DNA from: Phoronis australis
Taxonomy: Eukaryota; Phoronida; Phoronidae
Assembly (NCBI GenBank): GCA_002633005.1
Contig: NMRA01000776.1
Span: 54,817 to 118,816 of the forward strand
Direction: 5' to 3'
DNA length: 64,000 bases
Shown: piece by piece, positions 35,886 through 47,406 of the stretch
Position numbering within the stretch: the first letter of the stretch is position 1
Layout: each line of letters starts with the position of its first letter
Notes under the pieces: generated by a model
Told to the model about the DNA's origin: nothing
What the model saw: the letters and a program-made list of their open reading frames with translations, nothing else
Databases searched by the model: none
Position numbers and translations under genes: made by a program

Positions 35886-38002
35886 CATATTGTTCTTAAA
35901 GTTAGCTTTTACCCTTGTGGTCTTAGCTTGGCTATTTAGCTTATGATCATTGACGCTGATAGATATAATTTGTGACTGTAATAGTGTTATTATAAAGGCT
36001 TTACTTCCTTTTCTTTTTATCCAGAGTAACCTTGTAGTATACAGTACTAGCCTTCTGACTCTGGGGTGGATTTAGTGAATGGCTGCAGGCCTTGCTAATT
36101 ACCAGATTTTCCAAATCATTGGCGTTCTTGTTGTTTTATTTACCTATATACATTAACACCAAACGTTAGATTAAGAAGTATGGGAAGTGTTTGGTAGTCC
36201 TGAACATTTTGGGAATGGCATTACTGCCACCATCAGACAATCTTGTGGATGTTTTTCGAAAAATGTTCTAACCGGTCTCACTCTCTTGACTTACGACCGA
36301 TGCATTAGGAACAACCACAAATTGGTTTGTATCATCTGTCTTAAATTAGCTAATCTATCTTTCATCCCAAAAAGCAAATCCTTGCGATTTAGACAAAGAT
36401 TGGTGTGTTAAGTTGACGGGCATTCAGTGATTCTTGAGTTGAGGAAATTTGACGATGGCCAAATGTTTTATGACTGAGACAAAAGAAACCACCCGTGACA
36501 AAGTATTAGACTTGAATAATGTATGCGATGTCATTTGTATACGAAACAATATTTTTTCAAAATATTCTTGGCGACGTCGAAATTCGACAGTTTCAGCACA
36601 CGAAACCGCCAGTTGAAAGAATCTTGACAAAATTTCGAAAGGTTTTGTTCAATCCACCGACGTCTTCGAAATCGCGACAACTGACAGTGCAAGTCCATTT
36701 CATAAGTAAACAGATAGCGGCTAGGCGCACTGAGTAAGGCTACATCTTGGACCCAAAGTTACTCCGTCCCTGCGAACAAAATTTCGACAAAAACGTTATT
36801 TCATACTGTTGTGGCCACATGCTGTAATTTTGGCAATTAATTCTCGTAGCAAGCTTGTGGCAGTGTGTCCAGTTTCTTCAAAACTACGGCACATTGGAGA
36901 GTAAGACGACTGGCTTGAAGACGCATACATGTAATTGTTGAACATTTCCACACTGAACAAGACGCATTTCTCTAAGCGCCACCTAGTGAATTCCCAGTTC
37001 CCAGCTGCATTGCTTTTCTACTATGACCGGAGTAGTGTTGCAATGTGGCAGGCTTGATGTCATTCTATGGGTTCAAAACCCAGCCACCTCCACTTCTGTT
37101 GGAAGTTTCATGCACATCTAAAGCGTTAATCATGGGAAGTTTTGACTAAAATCTCAGCTGTAAAGAATCGCACAACCAACAGTACGGTTTTTTCCATATT
37201 GAAGTGAAAAATCTCAGTCATCCTCAGCCGTTAATTGTCCCAGCGAATTAAAGGGTTAATTTTTATTAATCAGGCTATGTTATGCTACAAATTAATCGCG
37301 AATTACTGAGTCGATCCTCCCAGTTTATCAATACAACAATTTAAAGAATTCATACAATGCAACGAACCAATGGATATACCTAGGAAATGCAATAAATTGT
37401 TGACTTGTGACTCCTAAAGATGACGCGAGCTATTTATGGAAATTTATAAATTCAACAAATGCTGCATAAATGACAAATACGACAAATACCGAAATTCGGA
37501 AATGCCATCAATGGATGAACCCGTAGAATGTCTCATTGTCCAGAATTAATGAGAGTCCAAGTCGCATCATGGCTTGCAGAAAAACTAAATAAATCCTAAT
37601 TTGAGGTGACAGCAGTGGTGTAATGGAGGTCAAACGAACGTGTAAGCAGAATACCGCCTTTTGCTGTTTTAACGCGTACATTTACTGTTATACATGTACG
37701 ATAACCCACTGACCATATCAACGCGCTGTCTATACAGTACATGTACTTTCAGCGGCAATGACACTGTCGGTTACACAACTTGGAAAACAAGGACGAAGTT
37801 GACCAATCCAGTTTATGTAATCCCTGTTATATCTAACGGGTACGCGATAACTCTGTGCATGTCACGCTTGCCTGTTTTTGACAGACTTTATAAAATTTTC
37901 AAAGATTTCTCCGAGCATTTGTGCATTAAACGACAATGTTTTGTTTAGAGTACTAGATGTTAATCAATGTTAATAGGTCAAAATAGCGATTTGGATTCTT
38001 TA
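35886..38002. other. No gene seen
   Basis: Short ORFs on both strands (for example 36519-36737 and 37694-37948) lack splice context or a recognisable product. A tRNA-like SINE head is at 37027-37085. Confidence 0.45.
37027..37085 (+). mobile_element. tRNA-derived SINE head
   Basis: AGTAGTGTTGCAATGTGG resembles an A box, and GGGTTCAAAACCCA, about 30 bases on, is a good B box with a short self-complementary T-stem. No complete cloverleaf could be drawn. Confidence 0.4.
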
Positions 38003-39030
38003 TGCCTCAGTGGCGGATCTACGGGGGGTTCAGGGGGTTTAAACCCCCCCTCGGGCCAGGACCCAAAAAATTTAAAAAAAACAAAGAAAACAAAAACGTC
38101 TCCAGCAAAACAAAAACGGCACCGTCAGCGTGTGTAAACCCCAAGTAAACCAACTTGGAAAAAATGAGTGGGGGGATGCACTCTGAAAATATATTTTTTT
38201 TGCATTGTGGATTGATGTCACGAAAATCAACGCATTTCGAGTTTTCGTGGCTCATCGGCAAAACCCCGGAGATCAATTGTGCGCGCGCTTTCGTCGACAC
38301 TTCTGAAGTAGCCAAGCATTTTAGATGGATCCACCGCTGAAAGAGCAGCTCTATAGCTGATTTCTTTAGGTAACTAGTTTCATTACTCTAAGATATGTTT
38401 TGATTTGATTAGGGGAAATACTATGGTGCCGCAACCCTGATATTCAGGCGAATTGACGTGCAACGTTTTTAGCTCATCTGTCATGCCGTGTCATCCTATT
38501 ACACTCCACACGTTTGTAACTCGAATTTGACTGGTGTATAGAAACGTTGTCTTGCGCAGTATCATACAGTGTACATGTACATGTAATACTTTTGAAAAAA
38601 AAACTCGTTTTCCGAAAACTTGCTATTGTGGCAGGCTCCGTGGTATGGTTGCCAGTCTGTTCAAAGATGCACTCTAACAAGTTATGCCTATAGAGCTGGA
38701 ATGACCAAGGGGGCACTCACATTGACAAAGCTAGTGACCGCATTCGCTGACAGTGTACAGTACCAGAAATTGCGGGAGGCTGTATTTTCACAACAAAGTC
38801 TTGCAGGACTCGTGCGATGTTCAATAGGCCTCCTAAGGATCTCTAGTGCCGACCTCAACACCTACCGTCTTTCTACCTGCAATAAGCACCACTGCCGTTT
38901 TCTATACTGGGAATTTCCGCATAAAGGCCCACCCGACGAAACGTCCATGCCCACGGGCATTTATTTGATGTTAGTACTTCGGGGTTCAAGCGTTCAGACA
39001 TTGGGACGTTTATTTTGAAAATTTGCAAGA

Positions 39031-39373
39031 GATGCAAATGGGTCGTGGGATACATCGTCAAGGCGTGAAGTAGTTCATGATGAACGGATCAAATTTAGTT
39101 GCGCATGCTATAAGTCTTTTGAATGGACTTGGTAACCTCAGGGGGCTTAGTGCCAACTGAGCTGCAAAACAAGATGCTGACATTGTAGAGGCGTACAAGC
39201 TCATTAACACAGCAGTTGACGAAGTGCAAGTGTTGGGAACAAACGTCGAAGATGTCTGGGTAGAATGGTACATGTACGTTCCAAGAGGAGCAAACCATTG
39301 GATCCGATGTACAGATTCCTCGACAGTCTAGACAACAGAAAGATAGGACCAACGTTCCTGGAGAAACACCCAG
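39031..39373 (+). pseudogene. hAT transposase fragment, frameshifted
   Basis: Three pieces in different frames match the conserved C-terminal half of P52rIPK/ZMYM-like hAT transposases: NGSWDTSSRR, then DADIVEAYKLINTAVDEV, then PRQSRQQKDRTNVPGETP. The piece RQQxRxNxPxxTP normally precedes the EYY motif, here cut by a GTAAT that could be a splice donor. At least two frameshifts and a stop separate the pieces, so no active enzyme can be made. Confidence 0.7.
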
Positions 39374-39749
39374 GTAATAAGTTATAATTGTACACAATTT
39401 GTAATAATGTCGGTTTTTTATGGTTTTGTACAATGAAAACGAAATAGAAATTATTTTTGGACATGCCAAGCCAAGTTTACCCAGTACAGTAGAGGGTCTA
39501 CGAGCGCACAGAAACTGATTCTGGTTTGTGTTTCTACTTGAGTCTATCTGCTTCATATCCAAAATCTATTTCACGTAGTTAAATCTGTACTCAATACTTG
39601 TTTCTTAAAGTGAGTACTACAGAACGATGCGAAAACCCTTCCTAGACAACCTCTCGCAGCAGTTGACCACCAGATGTGTAAACTACACGTATGAGCAACC
39701 ACTGGGAATTAAAATGTGTCTAGAGAGAAGTTTTCAATTCAAAATTTTT

Positions 39750-40075
39750 TGAAAAGTACGTTTTAGGTCTCGCGACGGACCAGGCCAGCTTAATTTGTGT
39801 AAATACCGAGTTTCAGTGTACTTCTGGTCCCTCGGCGAACTAGTCTTGTGATGTTTTTTACCAAAGTATGCTTTATAAAACTATTTATCTCAGCCAGTAC
39901 TATTTGGTCCCGCGAGAGATCGACCATTTTTATAGGGATAATAAGCATAGGTGTACTTTTGGTCTCGTGACGGACCAGGCAAGAGTTTTTGTGTACTCTC
40001 AGTGTACATCTGGTCTCACTGCGAACTGCTCCTGTACATCTTTTGAGAACGGTGTACAGAACCTTTTGGTTTCGT
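39750..40075. repeat. Degenerate tandem repeat inside the hAT element
   Basis: Words such as GGTCTCGCGACGGACCAGGC (39767), GGTCCCTCGGCGAACT, GGTCCCGCGAGAGATCGACC, GGTCTCGTGACGGACCAGGC and GGTCTCACTGCGAACT recur, each about seven bases after GTAC. Five units with irregular spacing of about 50-80 bases are visible. Confidence 0.65.
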
Positions 40076-40774
40076 GAAACTGTTTTCAGATGATTTGTTT
40101 CCTGATACATTTGATGTTTTTCAATTGTTGTCAACGTGATTCAGCTTAATAAAGTGATACTTAATTGTTTATTGTCACTTTTAATAATAGACTATGAGCT
40201 GAGAGCACCATCGTTTGCCAGTTTTTCTCGTAACGAGACAGAAAACATGTTTATTTCTGGACTAACAGTACAGGTCTTCGTTATTAAACAGCTTGAGGCT
40301 GTTGCGATCATCTGATATTCAAGTTTTTACGCCACGTCGGTGCTCCTTATGCTCTTGAATATTTGGTAGTTGTCCAAACCCCTGTATACACACCACACTT
40401 TTTCGTATGCTAAAAAGGTGTGTGTAAGCAGATGTTCCAACAAAAAAAAAATTGCTGGTGGTGTGACTCATACCCAGATGTGCACAAATATGGTTTCACG
40501 AAACTTATGAGCCAAGTTCATGTGACGAAATCGAGAAGGGTTTTTAATTATCTTAAGAAAAACTCCAGGGATATGTTAAGTGCCAGAAACGTACCAGGAT
40601 GCATGGAAATTTCACTGTTTGGCTACAAAAACAAAAAGTTGTCTTACATGGGAGGGGGTTTACCTCCCTCCCGACCTCCGCCCCCCGCTCGGCAACACGC
40701 GCCTCGGATTCGACCTTTTAGGGGATTCCTAACCCCCCCCCCCTTACTGAAAACGTAGATCCGCCACTGTGCCT

Positions 40775-41605
40775 TAATTTGTATGAGCCGGCGATTGGGA
40801 CTTTGATTGTCAATAACATGTGGTGCTCCAACATCTCGACTTGGACAGTGGACAAAATATGCAGCTGGACCACTCACGCAAATGACGCCAAATATTTATG
40901 TCAAAATAAAGTATCCCATGATTTGTTTTTTTTTAAATTTTGCTGCGAGACCAACTGTACCGTTTTATGAACCCAGGCGTATCGTTTAGTTGTGAACATA
41001 CCTAGAGTCGCCGTGAACAAAATGGTTGTGCTCGTATGCGCCACCAATAGGCGACGCGAACATTTGTTTGATTTGCTTAAAATGCTTATAGCTGCGTTAC
41101 GGGTTTAAGGCTTCGCTTAAATTTCCTAACCAAATCGTCTCGAAGTAGGCCCCTAGTTAAATTTGCACTTCCCAATATAGAATACAGTATGAGTTTTAGT
41201 TCACGTCATCTGTGTTATATTCTTTCCCGGTGGTTAAAGTAATTTATTCTTAATTGTTTTATTTTACTTTAACGACTTTGTCATTTTTCAAGCCACTGAA
41301 CTGAAGTTCAGTGTCATTGGCATGTGGAACGCCGACGTCACGACCAGTGACGGTGGACCAAAGGTGACGCTGCAGGTTCATTTTCATCACAGGCACTAGA
41401 GTCGAAAGGTGTGGTTCCGTTCAGATATAAACGTTAAGAAATATTTACATTTCGATTTAATTCACAAAAATTTTAAAGTCTAGAGTGCATGCCACCTATT
41501 GGTCACATCACGTGACCTAAGTGGACATAAGTTGGAGTGCAGACCAGATTTAAAATGCGGTGATTCACACCTGTATACATGTATTTCCACGCCGGTTCAA
41601 AATTT
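40775..41605. other. No gene seen
   Basis: Unique-looking sequence with no supported frame, RNA gene or repeat. An ORF at 40779-40970 has no homologue I recognise. Confidence 0.4.
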
Positions 41606-41626
41606 ACACACACGCACGCACACACA

Positions 41627-41662
<36 letters not shown>

Positions 41663-41689
41663 CTCACACGCAAACACACACACACACAT
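41606..41689. repeat. (ACGC)n and (AC)n microsatellite
   Basis: About 80 bases of ACAC and CGCA units with few interruptions. His/Thr- and Val/Cys-rich ORFs on both strands are caused by it. Confidence 0.95.
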
Positions 41690-42200
41690 ATAGGCCCATA
41701 TGTACACTTTGTTTTAATGTTTTGAATCATCCTTTTGCTTTCCAAACCAACTTTCTTGTAATTAATGTACGGTAATTTACACTTCATTAGTGCATTTTTA
41801 GTTTCCAGTTCATGACTGAGGTAAGAGTCCTTTTGTAAGGTTCTGTTTTCTGAAAGTGGAAGCGCTGTGGAATTTGATTTTCTTCTTTTCACCAACCCGA
41901 GATTATTTCGTCCACATGACCATGTCTTTAAAAAGCAGTAAAAATTAAAGGTACATTCATATTAAAACAGTTCTATGAACAACAAGATCGAATTTCGATA
42001 AAAATGTTCAAGACGAGATCTCAATAACGCTGTTATTTTTTCTAAAATATAATCATTTAATTTTGTAACAGTGTTTAAAGCATAGTATAAATTTGAAATC
42101 CATCCATTTTCAAGATACGATGCTACAACGTTAACCCTATTTTGACGTAGCCTTAGGCTTTTAAATAACGTGATCACGCAGTTCCCTGACGTCGCAACCA
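41690..42200. other. No gene seen
   Basis: AT-rich sequence between the microsatellite and a family B repeat. No supported feature. Confidence 0.4.
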
Positions 42201-42323
42201 CATGGAGTGTGGGGCTAAAGCCCCCCAGCCCCCTTGTGTTGCGCCGCCTAGACCATGGGCGGCGCAGCAGTAAAAAAGTGGGGCTATAGCCCCCCCCCCA
42301 TCCCCCTATGGTGCGCCGCCCAT
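42201..42323 (-). repeat. Dispersed repeat family B, dimer
   Basis: Two units each contain a GGGGCTATAGCCCC-type palindrome and a GCGCCGCC(C/T)A edge. Read on the minus strand, the order (GGCGCACCATAGGGGG, palindrome, CTGCGCCGCCCATGG, then a second unit) matches 50999-51137 on the plus strand. Confidence 0.75.
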
Positions 42324-43529
42324 AAACCAGTGACCGCTATAGAAACGGTAAGAAACCGGAAGTTGCCACTTAACTGAACAACGGGTTTGTACTAGTATGC
42401 CACCATTGAAATTTGACTCGAAATTGGGTCAGGTGTGATGGAACAAATGTGGATGAAATGGCGCGTGATGAGACGGCGTTCAGTGGTTACTTCAAAATCT
42501 CATTGGTAAAAACAATTAAATTTTGTGTGTATGAAAATACTGATGGAATAAAACCCTATACAATAAACACGAACAAAAACGAAGTCAGTAATACAGTCAC
42601 GTGATCAGTGAAGTTTTCCACTTTCACAGCTTCGTCGCTTTATCTTTCATTACTGTATTCGTCGATTCACATTCCACAAAACAAAATACACAATTCAGGT
42701 GACATGATATATTCCATGTCGAGGGTTAATGTTGCACAATATGAATTGCTTTTTCTATTTGAGCGACTTTTCTATAATGTCTAACCTCTGGACTTGATTT
42801 ATTTGTTTGTCTATCAAGGGGACTTCGACGCGTATTTTCCCGTTGTAAACGGCCCAATTTTACATACCTTTCTCCTCACGGCATGTTACACACAAACTAC
42901 ACATGATCTGCACGCATGAGTCACTGACGTAAACGCCCGTAAGCATACATTTTTTAACATTGGTTACTTTTGGGTGCATTAAAGTTCTACTCGTTTTTGT
43001 CAGAATTGATTGAACACACGACACTTTTCGTTGTTGACAGTCTTTATTCGTTATTGTCAACCTATTGTCCTTTTTCCTGGATCCCCGTCTCGTTAGCCCA
43101 TATTGCCTTGAATCTGAAATCAAAGTAACCGAATGCAATTTAAAGTGTGAATAACATGAGGAACCGGCATTTAGACATGTTAAATGTAATTTTGTGTACA
43201 CATCCTTGTTTGTTTTATTCCACACAACCAATAATTAAATACAATTAACGGGAGTACGAACAACGACATCTGACGTCTTTTCACGCTAAACACAATTGAG
43301 TATGACCAGCGCTGTGATTGGTTGTTCCCGATTCTGCGTAGTATGTGTCGACCAATAAATGATGGCAACTCGATATTAGCTAATTAACTTAGTGTTTGCG
43401 GGTGTTCTAATTTGACAGGTGATTACTGTTGGGTTCGTTTGTTTTTTTTTTTTGGTGTTTTGACATGCAATGGGTGGTTTTAATGTCGCTGTAATACATC
43501 AGGTGGCGCTTTGCCGAATCAATTAACCA
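42324..43529. other. No gene seen
   Basis: The longest frame, 42860-43231 on the minus strand (123 codons), has no recognisable motif and no clear splice signals. It is not called as a gene. Confidence 0.4.
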
Positions 43530-45480
43530 AGTGATAACCCCCATTTACCACCTGAATACATTAAAAATTGGAGGCCAATCTCCTTACTAAATTCAAGTTA
43601 TAAACTATTATCAGCATGAATTGCACAAAGGATAAAATCTGTTTTAAATAAGTTAATTCATCCTAATCAAACTGGGTTTCTCCCAGGTCGTTTTATCGGG
43701 GAGAACACCAGCGTGATTTATGACATCTTACAATATACTCAAGTTAAGGATATTCCCGGACTTCTGGTTTTAATTGATTTTGAAAAAGCCTTTGATTCTG
43801 TGTCCTGGGGATTTCTTAAGAAAGCTCTACACTATTTCAATTTTGGTGACGATGTTATTCGTTGGTTCACAATAATCAACGAAAATGTCCAACTTTCGGT
43901 CATTCAGTATCATGGGTTTTCGTCTAAGTACTTTAACATTTGCCGAGGTTGCAGACAAAGGGATCCCCTTTCACCTTATATTTTTTTGTTGTGTGCCGAA
44001 ATTATGGCATCTATGTTGAGGCAATGCGAGAACGTTAAAGGCATAAAAGTAGGCTCTTTAGAGTATAAATTAATGCAATATGCAGACGACACAGTCATCT
44101 TTGTAGATGGTTCAGAGACCTCTTTAAAATCGTCACTTAACCTTCTTGATCAGTTTGCTAAGTATTCAGGTTTGACACCCAATATCGATAAAACTGTTTG
44201 TATATGGATTGGTTCTAAGATATGTTGTGGTGATAAGCTTTGCTGTGAAAAAGATTTTAAGTGAGCAAGTTCCCAGTTCACATCTCTTGGAATTACCTTC
44301 TCTGTCAACTTACAGGACATGGTTCACTTAAACTACGATGTAAAATTAAACGAGGTTAGAAAAGGCATTGGAAATTGGTCAAAAAGAAATTTACCTTTGG
44401 TAAGATAACGGTTGTTAAATCTTTTTTATTACCAAAACTGATTCACCTCTTTTACACACTTCCTCTTCCAAGTGCTACTTTTTTAAGGACATTGAAAAAA
44501 TATTTTTTAATTTTATAAGGGGTACCTCTTCTGATAGAATCTCTAGAAAAACCATGGTACAGAAATCTTAAGATGGAGGTGGGAATATGGTCCATATTGC
44601 GTCATTTGTCAAAGCTATTAAACTGACTTTGATTCGAAGATGCTTCAAAAATTATTATAACAATACTTCTCCTTGGCTAAATATTTTATGTGAAATTATT
44701 CCTAATATAAAAAATGACTCTTTTCAGTTTAGGTTCTTGATTTTTCCTTAAGTATCTAACCGTTCCAAGAATATCTTTTGGAAGGATATTTTTATATCGT
44801 ATACGAATTTATCAATCTGTGTGATATAGATGACCCTTTGTACCAACCTTTGTGGTATAACCCGAAAATTTGCATAGACAGTAGTTCAATTTTTTGGAAC
44901 GAGTGGTTTCAAAAGGGTATACGGTACGTATAAGATTTAATTGACCTTGATAAAGGATATATTTATGATTATCATACCTTTTGTACACGTTTTCAATTTT
45001 GTTCTTGTATTACTCATTTTATGGAATTCGAAGTTCAATACTTCGTTCTTGGAATCGTCTAAGAGACAAGAGTACTATAGTCACTCCACTTTTTCCAGAA
45101 CATATTTTTCGAATCTCCTCGGAAAATAAAGGGGCGGGGAAAATCTATGAATTATCCATTTCCAAATTGTATGTAAAACCTGTCGCAGAATTGAAGTGGG
45201 AGAGAGAAATTAACTTATGCGATGGTACTCAATCTTGGAAAAAAAATCATTCTGTAATTTATCATTATACTTCCAATGTCAGACTCAGATGGTTTCTATT
45301 CCGTATCAACAACAGACTTATTGGTACAAACTCTTATTTAAAGAAAATAGGTGTTAGTGAATCGTCTTTATGTTCTTTCTGTGAGCAACATGAAGAAACA
45401 ACTCTACATTTGTATTGGGAATGTTCGCTTGTTCAGAAGTTTTGGGGATGTTTAAAAACATAAATGATAAATCAGTGCAA
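43530..45480 (+). mobile_element. LINE retrotransposon, 5'-truncated and decayed (L1/Tx1-like)
   Basis: The sequence starts inside the reverse transcriptase. NWRPISLLN and NQTGFLPGRF are followed by IDFEKAFDSVSWGFLKKAL, RGCRQRDPLSPYIFLLCAEI and the catalytic QYADDTVIF. An in-frame TGA lies near 43619, a frame ends at 44264, and several frameshifts follow. A second open part (44981-45463) carries the thumb/C-terminal region with CSFCEQHEETTLHLYWEC, the zinc-knuckle-like CxxC-H-C of L1/Tx1-type LINEs. No 5' UTR, endonuclease or poly-A tail is seen. RQRDP instead of the usual RQGDP is a mutation in a conserved motif. Confidence 0.9.
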
Positions 45481-45493
45481 TTTCCCTCTGCAG

Positions 45494-45681
45494 TTAAGTA
45501 TCAGTCCACGGATCCACCGACCACAGTACAGCCAACAAGCGGCAAGGTGGGGGGTCAACCATTCAGATCCGTGTTTAGTCTGATAAATCACATTAGGGAT
45601 GAGAGAAAATGGGTGAAGTATGACACCACAAAGTTTGGTGGTTTAGGAGATACAAGGGAAGTGTTCTGGGGGGCAAAATGA
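45494..45681 (+). CDS. Candidate terminal coding exon, product unknown
   Basis: A pyrimidine-rich acceptor (TTTCCCTCTGCAG) is followed by 61 open codons to TGA. The peptide starts KYQSTDPPTTVQPTSG and ends TREVFWGAK. It directly follows the LINE remnant but does not look like part of it. I do not recognise the product and found no upstream partner exon. Confidence 0.3.
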
Positions 45682-46431
45682 GGCAATTTCTGGGTGTGGA
45701 ATGAGTCATTTTTGACCAAATTTTCTACTCCAGTTTCTGCTTCAAACAGAATCGTTTCTGAACAATTTTGATATCACATGATAGGTTCATGATCAATGTC
45801 AATAAAAACGGCACCGACACTGCAATATCGGTTACCATGGTAACACTGGAACTGTTTCCGTGGAGGTACGTTTCCGTCTTGTGAAAAACCAGCAGTAAGC
45901 TGTACCCTTATAGCGAAGCTGCCCCCACGAGAAAACTAAAAATAATAACATGAACATGTAGAAGACTCCATGCCCTTGAAATTAATACAATAAAAACTTT
46001 GTCAGCCCTTCAGGCAGGCTTGGTAATAGGTGTCTGAATTTCACTATTTTCAGACCGCGTATGTGTATTTGTCATGTTAAACCAGTCACTAGTTGTGCGC
46101 CGTTTCTACGCATTAATATGCCGTGGTATAATACAACAATTAAAACAATTGGTTTGCTTAAATGTTTTTAATTAATTTTAAGGACACTAGCATTTCCCAA
46201 TAAAATATGAAATTATACTAAATTTGTTCATCCAATTCGTCTGAATACCAAACTAAAGCTTACAATGCGTTAGTTGAATGATGGCTGACCTAAAGTGCGG
46301 GTTTGCGAATTTATCTATTTATCTGGCACTGCCAGTCGCATCGAATGTGGTATTTCTACAAATTGCGGAGAGAAACAACTTTGGAAACTCTAGGGAAATG
46401 CACAAGGTATAGAGCGAGACATTTGAGCACC
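45682..46431. other. No gene seen
   Basis: AT-rich spacer with no supported feature. Confidence 0.4.
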
Positions 46432-46649
46432 TTATAAGAGTACGTGGAGCTGATGTGGAGGTGGAACGTGTCCTCCTGAGTAGTCTGTCTCAGTGTCTGC
46501 CTCGGAGGCACTGTGTGCAGCAGGAGCTACATAATCTACCGTATTAGGTTCACTTGCCCGAATCATCGTTACAACACTCGAGATATGTTGGCGTCGCCAA
46601 AGACACTTAGAACATTCACTGCACACTAGAGGAGAAATCTGATAGAGGT
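46432..46649 (-). CDS. Candidate terminal coding exon, product unknown
   Basis: On the minus strand the acceptor GGTAATTTTTCAG is followed by 71 codons to TAA. Notable parts are CSECSKCLWRRQ near the start, then an acidic stretch EADTETDYSGG and a proline/histidine tail VPPPHQLHVLL. This resembles the cytoplasmic tail of a membrane protein, but no membrane segment is visible. The entry phase would match the donor of the candidate first exon at 51359-51440, giving a speculative minus-strand gene. Confidence 0.3.
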
Positions 46650-47139
46650 CTGAAAAATTACCAAAGACGTTTAAAGTCAAGGTTCAACGTCCTGCTTCGT
46701 GTGAGCTCAGGTAGGAATCACTAAACTCCAGGGTCTGACCCTGAGGAATATTTTTAGAAGCCCGTCATTCATGCAAAAATACTTTTATTGACACACCGTG
46801 ATTGCTTATAACTTGGGCCTTATTGCTTAATCATATCTTATTCAAATGTGTTGATGTTTATGCAACTACATGTATACATTGGCATAGAAAATAGGTAGTC
46901 ATCATAACTTTTCATAACAACCACCAAATGTGTAACATGACTTCTGCCCATGAACTACTTTTAGAGACTAGGGAGTATGTTTTGTCTTCCAATGATTTTC
47001 TGCGATTATGAAGTTAATTAAACATGCTAAAGCCGTCAAAAATATTGGTGCCTTCACTTTAGCTTGGTATTCATATTTTGTGAGCCGAAATGGCCACATT
47101 AAATTTAATATGTTTAATTTTTCATTAATACAATTTTAG
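46650..47139. other. No gene seen
   Basis: AT-rich spacer with no supported feature. Confidence 0.4.
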
Positions 47140-47406
47140 GAATCAGGAAAGGCTTATGCTGAAGAAGTGGCTTCTGCTGAAGTTGGAGACTTGCCGATTA
47201 TTAGTAAAGGTTGGGTATGGAAAAGTTCACAACCAGCAAGAAGGTACCCTTCTGGACAACTAAGTGAGGGGGCTAGAGAGAGGCCGAAAAGTCTACTCCC
47301 AGAAGATATGTCAAAGAGAATTTGTAGCTTGAGGAACGAGTTGGGGAAAAAGTATTTGCCAAAGATTACTGGCTTATACCACAACAGGTCCAAAGTAATT
47401 TGTTGA
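47140..47406 (+). CDS. Candidate terminal coding exon, product unknown
   Basis: The acceptor ATACAATTTTAG is followed by 88 open codons in phase 0 to TGA. The peptide is charged: it opens ESGKAYAEEVASAEVGD and closes RNELGKKYLPKITGLYHN plus six residues. Composition is typical of coding DNA, while the long hydrophobic ORF on the opposite strand (47154-47669) looks like its shadow. I do not recognise the family, and upstream exons were not found. Confidence 0.35.
   Translation, partial: ESGKAYAEEVASAEVGDLPIISKGWVWKSSQPARRYPSGQLSEGARERPKSLLPEDMSKRICSLRNELGKKYLPKITGLYHNRSKVIC

Larger units (their letters stand above)
38008..40769. mobile_element. hAT-like DNA transposon with TIRs and 5 bp target duplication
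   Basis: The left end CAGTGGCGGATCTACG (38008) and the right end CGTAGATCCGCCACTG (ending 40769) are perfect 16 bp inverted repeats. TGCCT flanks both (38003-38007 and 40770-40774). A CAGxG start is typical of hAT elements. A decayed hAT transposase lies inside on the plus strand, which supports one full element over two solo ends. A weaker internal inverted end at 38321-38337 (GATGGATCCACCGCTG) suggests a shorter 330 bp derivative or nested copy at the left. Most hAT elements duplicate 8 bp, so a 5 bp duplication implies a less common subgroup or a chance match. Confidence 0.7.

Noticed and set aside
39095-39562. 155-codon minus-strand ORF
   Set aside because: It runs antisense through the decayed hAT transposase, whose plus-strand motifs are recognisable.
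41499-41895. Thr/His-rich and Val/Cys-rich ORFs on both strands
   Set aside because: Produced by the ACGC/AC microsatellite.
42860-43231. 123-codon minus-strand ORF
   Set aside because: No motif, no splice or start context, and length within chance for this much DNA.
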